A stretch of 64,000 nt of DNA from NCBI GenBank assembly GCA_025559845.1, contig CP048469.1, forward strand, positions 2,356,001 through 2,420,000, written 5' to 3'. The notes beneath the pieces were generated by a model that was given only the letters and a program-made list of their open reading frames with translations, had not been told where the DNA came from and did no database searches. Source of the DNA: Agrobacterium tumefaciens (GTDB lineage: Bacteria; Pseudomonadota; Alphaproteobacteria; Rhizobiales; Rhizobiaceae). The first letter of the stretch is position 1. Every line of letters begins with the position of its first letter. The translations under genes were made by a program, and so were the position numbers. Below are positions 42,695-51,726 of this stretch, piece after piece.

Positions 42695-43159
42695 TCAGCC
42701 GCGACCGCGATACGTCGCCACACCCTGATCCGGTAACCAGACGCCTTCCGGGGCCGCGCCGGTCTGCCAGAATACGTCGATCGGAATTCCGCCGCGCGGA
42801 TACCAGTAAGCGCCGATGCGAAGCCATTTCGGCTGCAGCAGGTCAACAAGACGCTTGGCGATGTAGACTGAGCAATCCTCGTGGAACGCACCATGGTTGC
42901 GGAACGATTGCAGGAAGAGCTTCAGGGACTTCGATTCCACCAGAAAATCGCCCGGAATATAGTCGATGACAATGTGGGCGAAATCCGGCTGACCCGTCAT
43001 CGGGCAAAGCGAGGTGAATTCCGGCGCGGTAAAACGCACGACGTAATCGGTACCGGCATTGCCGTTCGGTACTTTTTCGAGAACGGCCTTTTCCGGGCTT
43101 TCTGGCGTGTCAACTTTCGCGCCCAGCTGCGAAAGACTGGAAACATCCGTCACGGACAT
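42695..43159 (-). CDS. queF: NADPH-dependent 7-cyano-7-deazaguanine (preQ0) reductase
   Basis: QueF reduces preQ0 to preQ1 in queuosine synthesis. The 154-residue protein is the short unimodular type. Cys52 in '[14 protein letters not shown]' forms the thioimide with preQ0, '[15 protein letters not shown]' is the NADPH/tunnel-fold motif, and Glu94 in 'GAFHED' contacts the base. AGGAG precedes the ATG at 43159. Its start is 16 bases after the stop of the CDF transporter, so the two are likely co-transcribed. No preQ1 riboswitch is visible in that short gap. Confidence 0.96.
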   Translation of the reverse strand: MSVTDVSSLSQLGAKVDTPESPEKAVLEKVPNGNAGTDYVVRFTAPEFTSLCPMTGQPDFAHIVIDYIPGDFLVESKSLKLFLQSFRNHGAFHEDCSVYIAKRLVDLLQPKWLRIGAYWYPRGGIPIDVFWQTGAAPEGVWLPDQGVATYRGRG

Positions 43160-43175
43160 AAAAAACTCCTGTGGT

Positions 43176-44078
43176 TCATAAGACGACTTTGACGCCGTGG
43201 GCCTTTTCGCCTTCCGGCTCAACGTGAATGGCAAGGCTGGCGCCCGATATGACGTCCCTTATGGCATCTTCAAGGCGGTCGCAAATATCATGCGCTTCCC
43301 GCACCGTCATGGTCGCCGGCACGACGACATGAAAATCGATAAAGGCGGCCGCGCCCGCACGACGGGTTCTAAGGTCGTGCACCCCGATAATACCATCGCA
43401 ATTGTCGGCAATCGCCTTCTTGATGGCTTCGTCTTCTTCCGGCTCGACCGCTCGGTCCATCAGACCGCCCAGCGAATGCAGGATAACTTTCGATCCTTGA
43501 AACAGAATGTTGATTGCGACAACGACAGCAAGCAACGGATCAAGGATAGCATAACCGGTCAGCAAGGCCAGAACGAGACCAATCAGAACGCCGGCCGATG
43601 TGACGACGTCCGACATGATGTGATGCCCATCCGCCTTCAATGCGGGAGACGCGTATTTTTTGCCGACGCGGATCAGAATAGTCGCCCAGACGGCGTTGAT
43701 ACCCCCGGCAAAAGCATTGATGGCAAGACCAAGGACAGGTGCTTCCGGCAAGCGCGGATTGAAAAGCGCACCCCACGCCTCCTGCACGATCAAAAGGGCG
43801 GCAACGACGATGAGTACCCCCTCCAGGACGGCAGACATGTACTCCGCCTTGTGATGGCCGAACTGATGATCGTCATCGGCAGGTTTTTGCGCATAGCGGA
43901 TGACGAAGTAGGCAACAAATGCCGCAACCACGTTCACCGTCGATTCCAGACCATCCGAAAGCAGCGCCACCGACCCCGTGACCCACCATGCCAGAAGCTT
44001 TAGGCCCAATACGCCGATTGAAAGCGGAATACCCCAGAATGCGAGCTTCCTGACGAGTGCGTTACCTTCGCTGTTCAT
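43176..44078 (-). CDS. Cation diffusion facilitator (CDF) metal efflux protein
   Basis: A 300-residue CDF protein with six helices. The transport-site motifs are '[13 protein letters not shown]' in helix 2 and '[20 protein letters not shown]' in helix 5; the helix-2 site reads S-D-G-x-E and helix 5 H-x-x-x-D, so the metal preference may be Fe/Zn or Mn rather than strict Zn. The cytosolic C-terminal domain has '[22 protein letters not shown]' and His pairs typical of metal sensing. The start at 44078 lies below a strong terminator from the upstream gene, so it should have its own promoter. queF follows. Confidence 0.92.
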   Translation of the reverse strand: MNSEGNALVRKLAFWGIPLSIGVLGLKLLAWWVTGSVALLSDGLESTVNVVAAFVAYFVIRYAQKPADDDHQFGHHKAEYMSAVLEGVLIVVAALLIVQEAWGALFNPRLPEAPVLGLAINAFAGGINAVWATILIRVGKKYASPALKADGHHIMSDVVTSAGVLIGLVLALLTGYAILDPLLAVVVAINILFQGSKVILHSLGGLMDRAVEPEEDEAIKKAIADNCDGIIGVHDLRTRRAGAAAFIDFHVVVPATMTVREAHDICDRLEDAIRDVISGASLAIHVEPEGEKAHGVKVVL

Positions 44079-44119
44079 AATGTCCCCGTGCGGATGCGAA
44101 TGAATTGCAGGACTGGCTG

Positions 44120-44169
44120 CCAAAACGAAACGAACCGCGCACACGGGTTGGCCCCGTGTGCGCGGTTCG
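44120..44169 (-). terminator. Strong terminator after the glyoxalase-like gene
   Basis: A 17-bp perfect GC-rich stem (44131-44147 with 44153-44169) over a 5-base loop is followed on the minus strand by TTTCGTTTTGG. Confidence 0.88.
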
Positions 44170-44231
44170 ATATCGGCTTTCTATCGTTCAAACCGCTTCA
44201 AAGGTCAAGACCTGGCGGAAATCAGCCATTT

Positions 44232-44768
44232 TCAGTCGCGTTGCTCACAAAAACGAATGCGATTGCTGAAAGGGTCGGTGACCTGCATCACGTCACCCCA
44301 GGGTTCGCTCTCTACACCCGGCTTCATGAAGGTGTATTGCTTCGCTGCCAGTTCCTTTTGAAAGGCGTGCACACCCTTCATCGTGACAAACACATTTGAG
44401 CCTGGCGTTGCATCGCCGTGATGGCCACTCAGATGCAGGCTCAGGCCCGCACGCGAAACCTGCATGTAGAGGGGGAAGTTTTCACCAAAGCGATGCTCCC
44501 AGTCGATCGTGAAGCCGAGGAACCCGACATAGAACTCCCGTGCCTTGTCTTCATCGAAAATGCGGATGATCGGCGATACGCGGTCGAAACCGATCCCCGC
44601 CCCTCGCTCCGACTCTTCGATTTTTGCTGCAAGCACATTCCAGTTGTCGCAATCGAATTGCCGAGCGACGATTTCCAGTGCCTGCGAATGGGAAATGGTT
44701 GTGCCGCCCTGTTCCAGCGACGACTTCAGTGCACGCGCCATCAGCTTGGCGTCGAGATAGTTGCGCAT
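44232..44768 (-). CDS. Glyoxalase/VOC superfamily protein with N-terminal helical domain
   Basis: A 178-residue protein. The first 55 residues (MRNYLDAKLMARALKSSLEQ..., 'SHSQALEIVARQFDCDNWNVLAAKI') form a helical domain seen in 'glyoxalase superfamily' proteins. The rest is one VOC unit ('PIIRIFDEDKAREFYVGFLGFTIDWEHRF', 'PLYMQVSRAGLSLHLSGHHGDATPGS', 'VTDPFSNRIRF'). It resembles bleomycin-binding and small-metabolite-binding VOC proteins, but enzyme activity is not assured. It is monocistronic with a strong terminator. Confidence 0.87.
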   Translation of the reverse strand: MRNYLDAKLMARALKSSLEQGGTTISHSQALEIVARQFDCDNWNVLAAKIEESERGAGIGFDRVSPIIRIFDEDKAREFYVGFLGFTIDWEHRFGENFPLYMQVSRAGLSLHLSGHHGDATPGSNVFVTMKGVHAFQKELAAKQYTFMKPGVESEPWGDVMQVTDPFSNRIRFCEQRD

Positions 44769-44956
44769 CTCTGCCTTGTCCTTTCGTATCGAGCGAAAGC
44801 CTTGTCAGTGCTCGCCTTGCCGACACGTTCGCTCATCAACGATGGACGTCAAGAAAGCGCAACTGAATACATTCACCATACCCAAAGGGCGCGAGCGGCA
44901 GGTTATATTCGACCTGCCGCTTTTCTAACCTATTTCAGCGATCGGGGAAAGCCGTA

Positions 44957-45589
44957 TCAAGCGCGGCTGAGCAACAGCCGGATACCTGCAAATCCGAAAA
45001 ACATCGCCAGAGCGCCTTCGATATACCGTCGGCTGCGCTGATAGACGCGGATGGCCGGAGCGGTTGAAAACAACAGGGCATAGCCGCAAAAGATGGTAAT
45101 GCCGAGAACACCGCAGCCGACAAGGATAGCGGCGAGGGTCGATGCATCCGCTCCAGGCTGAAGGCCGATCGACATGATGGCAATCCAGCCGAGCACGGCT
45201 TTCGGATTGGCGATGTGCAATAGCAATCCGCGACGGTAAAGGGCCCGATAGTCCGGCACCGTAACGTCCGTTGCCACCATCGCCTTGGCTGGCTGGTGAG
45301 CCATGGCCGAGCGGGCGGACTTGAATGCCAGATAAAGGAGATAGAGACCACCGGCGATCTTGATGACGAATAACGCATGCGCGTAAGTCGCAAGCACGGC
45401 GGAAAGACCTGTCGCCGCGAGTGCTGCCCAGGACAGCGAGCCGGTAATCACGCCAAATGCAAGCATCAAGCCCGGTTTACGCCCCTGGCTCATGGCAACG
45501 CCCATGATCGCCATGTTGCTCGGACCAGGGCTGGCAACGGCAATGATGTAGGCTGCATAAACAAGAAGAAGGTGGTCGAGATGCTGCAT
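44957..45589 (-). CDS. LysE/RhtB-family amino-acid exporter
   Basis: A 210-residue membrane protein with six helices and the family N-terminus 'ASPGPSNMAIMGVAMSQGRKPGLMLAFGVITGS' (residues about 18-50), followed by 'HALFVIKIAGGLYLLYLAFKSARS' and a late 'NPKAVLGWIAIMS' motif. Members export lysine, homoserine, threonine or other small molecules; the substrate is unknown here. The gene lies 94 bases upstream of the trpE(G) stop on the same strand reading away from it. No adjacent LysG-type regulator is present. Confidence 0.9.
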   Translation of the reverse strand: MQHLDHLLLVYAAYIIAVASPGPSNMAIMGVAMSQGRKPGLMLAFGVITGSLSWAALAATGLSAVLATYAHALFVIKIAGGLYLLYLAFKSARSAMAHQPAKAMVATDVTVPDYRALYRRGLLLHIANPKAVLGWIAIMSIGLQPGADASTLAAILVGCGVLGITIFCGYALLFSTAPAIRVYQRSRRYIEGALAMFFGFAGIRLLLSRA

Positions 45590-45683
45590 GGCTGCGCGCT
45601 CTTTCGTGCGATTGGAGCTTTACCGGAATACATGCATTCTGATTGATCGGCGACATCTGTGCGAGGCCGCCGATCTGAAGCGA

Positions 45684-47873
45684 TCAAGCCGCCTTCGTTT
45701 TCGCTTTGCGCGCCAGATGCGCCACAACGTTTTCGATCATCCGCATTCCCGCGTCCTGACCAAGCGTCATGATCGATTCCGGATGGAACTGGACCGCTGC
45801 GACTGGCTCCTTGGCGTGTTCGATACCCATGATCGTGCCGTCTTCGCTTTCCGCCGTGATGATGAAATCACGGTGCAAGGTAGCAGGATCAGCGAAGATC
45901 GAGTGATAGCGGCCGACAGTGACCTCTTTGCCAAGACCGGAGAACACCAGACCCGGCTCCAGAACGCGAATACGTGACGGCTTGCCGTGCATTGGCACAG
46001 CGAGCTGACGAAGTTCACCACCATAGGCTTCTGCCAAGGCCTGCAGGCCAAGGCAAACACCGAAGATCGGCAGATCGCGGGCACGCGCGGCTTTGATCGT
46101 CGCTTTACAATCAAAGTCGGTCGGGTTGCCTGGTCCGGGCGAGAGCACCACGAGATCGGGCTGGAAGCGGTCGAACACCTCGGCTGGAACCGGCGTGCGC
46201 ACGGTCGAAACCGTCGCCCCGGTCTGGCGGAAATAGTTGGCGAGCGTGTGGACGAAGCTGTCTTCGTGGTCGACGAGAAGGATCTTCACACCGTGACCAA
46301 CCTTGGCGGCATCGCGTTTGCTGGACGCCGAATTCGTTGCTTTCGCATCGCGAATGGCGGCGATCATGGCCGATGCCTTCAGTTCCGTTTCGGCTTCCTC
46401 TTCCTGCGGATTGGAATCATTGAGAAGCGTTGCACCGGCGCGAACCTCGGCAATACCGTCCTTTATACGAATGGTGCGCAACGTCAGGCCGGTGTTCATA
46501 TCGCCGTTGAAGCCAACCATGCCGATCGCTCCGCCATACCAGGCACGCGGGCTCTTTTCGTGGCTCTCGATAAAGCGCATCGCCCAGAGCTTCGGTGCGC
46601 CTGTCACTGTGACCGCCCAGGCGTGGCTGAGAAAACCGTCGAAAGCATCCATGTCGTCGCGAAGGCGACCTTCAATGTGGTCGACGGTGTGGATCAGACG
46701 CGAATACATCTCGATCTGGCGGCGGCCGATAACCTTGACCGACCCCGGTTCGCAAACGCGGCTCTTGTCGTTGCGGTCGACGTCCGAGCACATCGTCAGC
46801 TCAGACTCATCCTTCTTCGAATTCAAGAGCTTGAGAATCTGCTCGCTATCGGCAATCGGATCGTCACCACGCTTGATGGTACCCGAGATCGGGCAGGTCT
46901 CAATGCGGCGGCCAGAGACACGGACGAACATCTCGGGCGACGCGCCGACCAGATATTCCTGATGTCCAAGGTTGATGAAGAAGGAATAAGGCGACGGATT
47001 GATGGCCTTGAGGCGGCGAGAAATATCGGATGGCTTGCTCTCGCAACGCTCCATGAACTTCTGACCAGGCACGACCTCGAAAAGATCGCCGCGACGGAAG
47101 CTCTCCTTGGCCTTGACCACGAGTTCTGCATATTCGCCGGGACGATGGTCTCCCTTCGGAGGAATGGTATCGGTCGTCTTGAATGGTTCCGGCGCAATGT
47201 CCGAAGATTTGCCGTCCGTCGTTACCCCGCCCTTTTCGAAATCATAGCGATCAATCCAGGCTTTGGCGGAATAGTGATCGACAACGAGAATTTCGTCCGG
47301 GAGAAACAGCACCATATCGCGCTGGTCTTCCGGGCGCGCAAGCGACAGCTTGATCGCGTCGAACTGGAACGCCAGATCGTAACCGAAGGCCCCGAACAGG
47401 CCGATGGCCGAGTCGGCACTGGAATAGAACAGATCGACAATGGCCCGCAACGCGGTGAAGACGGTCGGGATTTTCGAACGTTCTTCTTCCGTAAAGACAC
47501 GGTCCGGTTCGTTGATCGTCAGATCAAGCCGGCGTGTCGTGGAGGCACCAAGCGTCAGATCAGGGGTCGCCTTCAGCTTCTCGGTGATGAAGGACAGCAG
47601 TACCTCGCCGCGGCCGTTGTAGGCCTCGATCCACATCTTGCGACCAAAGCAGGAAATACCGAGCGGCGGGTCGATGATCGCCGTGTCCCAACGGGTGTAC
47701 CGACCCGGATATTCGTAGTTGGACGAGAAAACCGCGCCACGCTGGGTATCAAGCTTTTCGACATAGTTGTCGATCGCATTGGCGTAGTCGGCTGCACGGC
47801 GCTGACGGCTGACTTTGATGCCGCCTTTCGTCTCGTAAACTTCGCCACCGTCATCCTGAATGATCGTTACCAT
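45684..47873 (-). CDS. trpE(G): Anthranilate synthase, fused TrpE(G)
   Basis: This enzyme converts chorismate and glutamine to anthranilate, the first step of tryptophan synthesis. The 729-residue fusion has TrpE at about 1-515 ('[20 protein letters not shown]', 'GTIKRGDD', '[16 protein letters not shown]', 'VTGAPK') and a glutamine amidotransferase from about 530 ('[13 protein letters not shown]', nucleophile Cys in '[12 protein letters not shown]', and 'VQFHPESI'). The single-chain form is characteristic of rhizobia and a few other bacteria. The start at 47873 matches the family length; the ribosome site is modest. Expression is controlled by the trpL attenuator just upstream. Confidence 0.97.
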   Translation of the reverse strand: MVTIIQDDGGEVYETKGGIKVSRQRRAADYANAIDNYVEKLDTQRGAVFSSNYEYPGRYTRWDTAIIDPPLGISCFGRKMWIEAYNGRGEVLLSFITEKLKATPDLTLGASTTRRLDLTINEPDRVFTEEERSKIPTVFTALRAIVDLFYSSADSAIGLFGAFGYDLAFQFDAIKLSLARPEDQRDMVLFLPDEILVVDHYSAKAWIDRYDFEKGGVTTDGKSSDIAPEPFKTTDTIPPKGDHRPGEYAELVVKAKESFRRGDLFEVVPGQKFMERCESKPSDISRRLKAINPSPYSFFINLGHQEYLVGASPEMFVRVSGRRIETCPISGTIKRGDDPIADSEQILKLLNSKKDESELTMCSDVDRNDKSRVCEPGSVKVIGRRQIEMYSRLIHTVDHIEGRLRDDMDAFDGFLSHAWAVTVTGAPKLWAMRFIESHEKSPRAWYGGAIGMVGFNGDMNTGLTLRTIRIKDGIAEVRAGATLLNDSNPQEEEAETELKASAMIAAIRDAKATNSASSKRDAAKVGHGVKILLVDHEDSFVHTLANYFRQTGATVSTVRTPVPAEVFDRFQPDLVVLSPGPGNPTDFDCKATIKAARARDLPIFGVCLGLQALAEAYGGELRQLAVPMHGKPSRIRVLEPGLVFSGLGKEVTVGRYHSIFADPATLHRDFIITAESEDGTIMGIEHAKEPVAAVQFHPESIMTLGQDAGMRMIENVVAHLARKAKTKAA

Positions 47874-47924
47874 TTTCTCTCGTACTTCCCGTTGTTCAGA
47901 CCCGATGACAGGCGGCAGAATAAC

Positions 47925-47953
47925 AAAAAAGCCGCCTGAAATTTCGGGCGGCT
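47925..47953 (-). terminator. trp attenuator terminator
   Basis: On the minus strand AGCCGCCCGAA / TTCAGGCGGCT forms an 11-bp stem (one G-T pair) followed by TTTTTTG. It lies about 27 bases after the trpL stop and about 50 bases before trpE(G). Confidence 0.92.
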
Positions 47954-47979
47954 TGGACTTGTCTTGTGAACATGACTGG

Positions 47980-48039
47980 TCAAGGCCGCGTAAAGCTGCT
48001 CCACCACCAGTTAGCAATGTTCTTGGACACGATGTTCAT
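47980..48039 (-). CDS. trpL: trp operon leader peptide TrpL
   Basis: A 19-residue peptide, [19 protein letters not shown], with three consecutive Trp codons. Ribosome stalling there when charged tRNA-Trp is scarce prevents the terminator and lets trpE(G) be transcribed. The predicted -10 box ends 8 bases before the ATG, so transcription starts at or within about a base of the start codon, as reported from memory for Sinorhizobium. In that genus the attenuated leader RNA and the peptide also act in trans; the leader here, about 115 bases to the terminator end, is of similar length. Confidence 0.93.
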   Translation of the reverse strand: MNIVSKNIANWWWSSFTRP

Positions 48040-48047
48040 GGCGAAAA

Positions 48048-48076
48048 TTGTTAGCGCGACGAAAGGCCGTTGGCAA
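48048..48076 (-). promoter_or_regulatory. Promoter of the trp leader
   Basis: TTGCCA (48076-48071) and TAACAA (48053-48048) on the minus strand are separated by 17 bases; the expected start site is at or within about a base of the trpL ATG. Confidence 0.7.
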
Positions 48077-48190
48077 GCAAAGATTCCCTTGAGTTTGCAT
48101 GGCATGCATGGACGCGAACGAGAAGCCGCTGAACCATACCCGCCGCCGATGCGTTCATCCCGGACCTGACCGTAAGGAGGCTACGGCTAA

Positions 48191-49042
48191 ATGCTGCATC
48201 GCGTGTTTTTTCTTCTGGCAAGTTTTCTGATGATTTCCGCTGCAGAACCGCCGCCCGATGTGCCCGTTCCGCAGCCCAAACCGGAACAGCAAACCGCGCC
48301 TACGGAGACGCAAGAACCGTCGGAAACCCAAAAGCCAACGCCCAAACCCGCGCCTCCCCAAAGCGAGAAATCTTCAGAGCCCGTTCAAGACGAGGACGAG
48401 AAAAAGGCCGATGAGCCGTCAAAGCCAGTAGAGGAAACGGCGAAGCCTGAAGAGGAGCAGCCAGAACCGGTCAAAGAAGAAGATCCCGCGGCCCTTCAGG
48501 CCTGCCTGGGCGCATTGAAGGAGATAGGCGCCGGGTTCAAGACACTCGCACCCATCCGCGATGAGGACGCAGGCTGTGGCATCGCATCACCCATCGAACT
48601 GTCGGAAATATTGCCTGGGATCAAGCTTGAGCCAGTGGGAACGATGCGTTGCGAGGCTGCGCTCGCACTTTCTCGCTGGACAAAGGACATGATGCTGCCA
48701 GCCGCGAACCTCGCCTTTCCCGACCGCAAGGTGACAGCAATCGCCAACGCGTCCACATATGTTTGCCGCAATCGCAACAGCGCCGAAAATGGCAAGATTT
48801 CCGAACATGCCAAAGGTAACGCCGTCGATATTTCCACCATCGCCTTCGACAAGGGCGAACCGCTGGTAATGAAGCCGCGCACGGAGGACGGCACACCCGA
48901 AGGCGCCTTCCAGAGAACGATTACAGCCGCAGCCTGCCTGTTTTTCCGAACGGTCCTCTCCCCAGGCAGCGACGCCACCCATCAGGATCATTTGCACCTG
49001 GACATTCTGGAACGAAAAGGCGACTTTCTCTACTGCCGATAA
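48191..49042 (+). CDS. Extensin-like (LAS peptidase-fold) secreted protein
   Basis: A 283-residue exported protein: signal peptide (MLHRVFFLLASFLMISAA), a Pro/Glu/Lys-rich linker (about residues 20-95), then an extensin-like C-terminal domain from about residue 100. The domain contains 'CGIASPIEL', 'VCRNRNS', 'SEHAKGNAVDI' and 'HQDHLHLDIL'. The S-x-H-x6-D and H-x-H pattern resembles the zinc sites of the LAS/VanX-type D-Ala-D-Ala peptidases, so a peptidoglycan role is plausible though unproven. Four Cys residues could form disulfides. AAGGAGG precedes the ATG. It is divergent from trpL. Confidence 0.87.
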   Translation: MLHRVFFLLASFLMISAAEPPPDVPVPQPKPEQQTAPTETQEPSETQKPTPKPAPPQSEKSSEPVQDEDEKKADEPSKPVEETAKPEEEQPEPVKEEDPAALQACLGALKEIGAGFKTLAPIRDEDAGCGIASPIELSEILPGIKLEPVGTMRCEAALALSRWTKDMMLPAANLAFPDRKVTAIANASTYVCRNRNSAENGKISEHAKGNAVDISTIAFDKGEPLVMKPRTEDGTPEGAFQRTITAAACLFFRTVLSPGSDATHQDHLHLDILERKGDFLYCR

Positions 49043-49043
49043 T

Positions 49044-49070
49044 AAAAAAGGGGCGACCAAAGGCCGCCCC
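49044..49070 (-). terminator. Terminator after the TonB-dependent receptor gene
   Basis: The stem GGGGCG / CGCCCC, extended internally by GGC/ACC-type pairs, is followed on the minus strand by TTTTTTATTA. Confidence 0.8.
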
Positions 49071-49095
49071 CGACTGGAGATGAAGTTCAGCTCCC

Positions 49096-51357
49096 TTAGA
49101 ACCGCTGTGTCAGAGAGATTTTGAACGAACGGCCAGGTTCGGAATAGAACTCGTTGGCCTGAGAACCCGCAGTGCGAGCCGTGGCATAATCGTAATATGT
49201 CTTGTCGAAGACGTTATAGATGCCGGCATTGATCCGTAGACCCTTGACCTGCTCAGGCTCGTACCAAGCAGTCAAGTCAACGATACCATAACCCGGCGTC
49301 GAGAAATAACTTCTCTGACCGTTGGTGATGATGTCTTTGCCCCGTCCACCGTTTGCAGCAATCCAGTCGATCCCGACACCCCATGTCTCAGTATCATAAG
49401 CAGCACTTATAACGCCCTTGAGAGGTGAAACCGACTGAAGGAAGCTGCCATTATCGAGATTTTTGCCGTTCGCGTAGGCCAGACCAGCACGTAGGCTGAA
49501 ACCATTGTCGAAGCGGGTATGAGCAGAGAGTTCCGCACCATAAATACGCGCCCGGTCAAGATTCACACCTCGCGTAATACCACCCTGTCGATAGTTATTG
49601 AGATCATATCCGAGAGCTGCCGCCTCGCTGGCTGTCAGACTCGCCGTTTCAATGAAGTTTTTGTAGCGATTGTAGAAGAGATTGATACGTCCACCGAGAT
49701 CGTCGTCGCCAAAGTTGGCCCCAATTTCAAATCCGTTGCTCGTCTCGGACTCAAGATTAGGGTTGCCAAGACGTAGATAGGTTCCTGGACCACCGAATAC
49801 GCTATACAGTTCACCCGCATTCGGAGCGCGGAAACCCATGGCCCACTGCGCGTACAGCTCCACTTTCTCAGAAACGTCGTACGCAGCGCGCACCTTAGGT
49901 GAAATTCCCACATCGTCAAACTCGCCGGGCAGTGCGGGGCGATTGGTATTGCGGGCGTACTCTGGCGTCATCTTCGGTGTATGTTCGACCCAGTCGAAAC
50001 GGATGCCTGGGGTCAAAGAAAAGCCACTGGAACCAAATCCGATTTTGTCATCGAGGAAGAAACCAATCCGGTTGCTATCGACCTTCGGCGTATCAGCCTG
50101 ATTGGTGTGCAGGTTTGCGCAAGCAGCGAACGCACCAGTATAAGGCAAGCGGCAATTATCAACACCGGATGAGTATTGTTCAGAGGTGCTTCGCGAAAGA
50201 TCAAAACCAAATGTGACGTCGTGATTGAGTTGTCCGGTTGAGAAATCTTTCTGCAACGCGCCAATCAGGCCGAAGCTGTTTTCATCGTAGTCATTGAGAC
50301 GGCTGATATTACCAACCACGCTTGTGGAACGATATCCAGTGTATCCGGTTTCGCGAGACTGTCTTTGCCAATATAGCGACGCCCAGGCGTTGTCTATCGG
50401 GCCGTCCTCGCCAATTGCCTCATAGTTATAGTCAAGAGAAATGCGATCGCGAGCGGATGCGTTATTCGTAGAATAATTTCCGGGAAGGTAGTTGTCGCGC
50501 GGACCCAGCACAGCCACCTGATTGATCTTGGAGTCCGTATCACGATCGATACGGAAACTTTCTGCCGTCAATCCTATGCGATGCCCCCCTTCCAAGTCTT
50601 GTCGTAACTTAAAGAGTAAGTTGTGCTGATCGTAATCAGAAGGATTGGCCTTAGTGCGGGTTGTGCCGTAGCTGTCGACACCTCCGTTGGTCTTACGCTC
50701 CTTTCCTTTCTTGTATCCGCCCTGAAACATGATCGAGGTATTTTCGATCTTCTTTGCCACTGCAATTGAAGGATCGTAACTCGTATCAGCGCTGTCAAAG
50801 GTGAACTTTGCGACGCCACCCCAATCGCGGCCATCTTGAATAAGGTCTTCAGGTTCAAGTGTGCGCAGACCAAGGACGCCCCCAAGAGCCCCTGATCCGG
50901 CACGGCTCGAATCTGCACCACGAACAACATCAACGGCAGAGAGGGAGGAGAAATTGAAAGTATCTAGACCACCAGTAGCACCTCGAGTGGCGTCTGAAAG
51001 ATACCTTACTGGAATTCCGTCGATTGTGGTCAGCACGCGGTCGCCTTCAAGGCCTCGAATGTTGACGGAACCATTGCTCCGGTTGAATGACACTCCAGGC
51101 TGAGCGACACGTCCCAAATCCTCAATGCTCGTAATCTGCTTATTCTGGATTGTTGCTGCAGTCGTTTCGGTCGCAAGAGGCGTATCGGCAACTGTGCTAC
51201 CAGCCTTAACGCGCTTGCCCTTCACCACAATCTGGTCAAGCGATGTTGTGCCGTTGGTCTGTGAGGTGTTTTCCTGAGATTGCGCTGCCGCTGCAATCGG
51301 AAGGAAGACCATGGCTGTGCAAAGAAGCAGCGCGGAATGTGAGCGCAGAATGGACAT
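49096..51357 (-). CDS. TonB-dependent heme/hemoglobin-type outer-membrane receptor
   Basis: A 753-residue outer-membrane receptor. It has a signal peptide to about residue 25, a TonB-box-like 'DQIVVKGKR', a plug domain ('SVNIRGLEGDRVLTTIDGIPVRYLSD') and a beta barrel ending in Phe ('ISLTQRF'). The barrel has the 'FRAP' and 'NPNL' boxes that mark heme/hemoglobin receptors, but no His lies between them, where characterised heme receptors have a ligand. Two RirA-type iron boxes precede it. No hmuSTUV genes adjoin it. Heme is the likely ligand, with transferrin-family or siderophore alternatives. Confidence 0.9.
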   Translation of the reverse strand: MSILRSHSALLLCTAMVFLPIAAAAQSQENTSQTNGTTSLDQIVVKGKRVKAGSTVADTPLATETTAATIQNKQITSIEDLGRVAQPGVSFNRSNGSVNIRGLEGDRVLTTIDGIPVRYLSDATRGATGGLDTFNFSSLSAVDVVRGADSSRAGSGALGGVLGLRTLEPEDLIQDGRDWGGVAKFTFDSADTSYDPSIAVAKKIENTSIMFQGGYKKGKERKTNGGVDSYGTTRTKANPSDYDQHNLLFKLRQDLEGGHRIGLTAESFRIDRDTDSKINQVAVLGPRDNYLPGNYSTNNASARDRISLDYNYEAIGEDGPIDNAWASLYWQRQSRETGYTGYRSTSVVGNISRLNDYDENSFGLIGALQKDFSTGQLNHDVTFGFDLSRSTSEQYSSGVDNCRLPYTGAFAACANLHTNQADTPKVDSNRIGFFLDDKIGFGSSGFSLTPGIRFDWVEHTPKMTPEYARNTNRPALPGEFDDVGISPKVRAAYDVSEKVELYAQWAMGFRAPNAGELYSVFGGPGTYLRLGNPNLESETSNGFEIGANFGDDDLGGRINLFYNRYKNFIETASLTASEAAALGYDLNNYRQGGITRGVNLDRARIYGAELSAHTRFDNGFSLRAGLAYANGKNLDNGSFLQSVSPLKGVISAAYDTETWGVGIDWIAANGGRGKDIITNGQRSYFSTPGYGIVDLTAWYEPEQVKGLRINAGIYNVFDKTYYDYATARTAGSQANEFYSEPGRSFKISLTQRF

Positions 51358-51487
51358 GAATTATACTACCCCCGGTACGCTGCGCGCACGAAAACACCGG
51401 CGCGCGAAAAAGCGCCCCGAGCTGTGAACACGGCGGAAACTGTTATGATTTGTTACGGCTTTCCCGTTATTCGAGGACTAAAAAACA

Positions 51488-51502
51488 TGACATTAACTGT
51501 CA
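51488..51502. promoter_or_regulatory. RirA-type iron-responsive (IRO) box 1
   Basis: TGACATTAACTGTCA fits TGA-N9-TCA, the rhizobial iron-responsive operator recognised by RirA. It overlaps a TTGACA -35 on the receptor's strand, a good position for repression. Confidence 0.65.
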
Positions 51503-51514
51503 ACATATTAAATA

Positions 51515-51529
51515 TGACTCTAAGCATCA
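51515..51529. promoter_or_regulatory. RirA-type iron-responsive (IRO) box 2
   Basis: TGACTCTAAGCATCA is a second TGA-N9-TCA element, 27 bases from the first. Two copies make chance less likely. Confidence 0.5.
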
Positions 51530-51726
51530 TATTTTAAAGTAGTTTGCTGCGTTGCAAAAATGTAACAAAATGTTGCTGCGGGTGAAAAACCGGAAATATC
51601 TGTAAAAATGCAGCGGCAAATTCAAAGTCCGCATATTCGCACTTGATACAATATTGCCTGCCAGATTAGATGGCAGGTTCGTTTTGCCAATAACAAACAT
51701 AACAGATAATCAAACGGATACGGACA

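Larger units (their letters stand above)
51358..51726. other. Divergent AT-rich regulatory region, TonB receptor and YqhA genes
   Basis: These 369 bases between divergent genes are clearly AT-rich compared with the surroundings. They contain the two TGA-N9-TCA elements and, on the minus strand, a perfect TTGACA -35 overlapping the first of them (51499-51504). No gene is seen. Confidence 0.6.

Noticed and set aside
43160..43175. preQ1 riboswitch before queF
   Set aside because: Only 16 bases separate the CDF stop from the queF start, which is too short for the known aptamers, and none is seen in the preceding coding end.
45987..47939. 650-codon open frame on the plus strand opposite trpE(G)
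   Set aside because: Antisense shadow of a fully recognisable enzyme; high GC codon usage keeps the opposite frame open.
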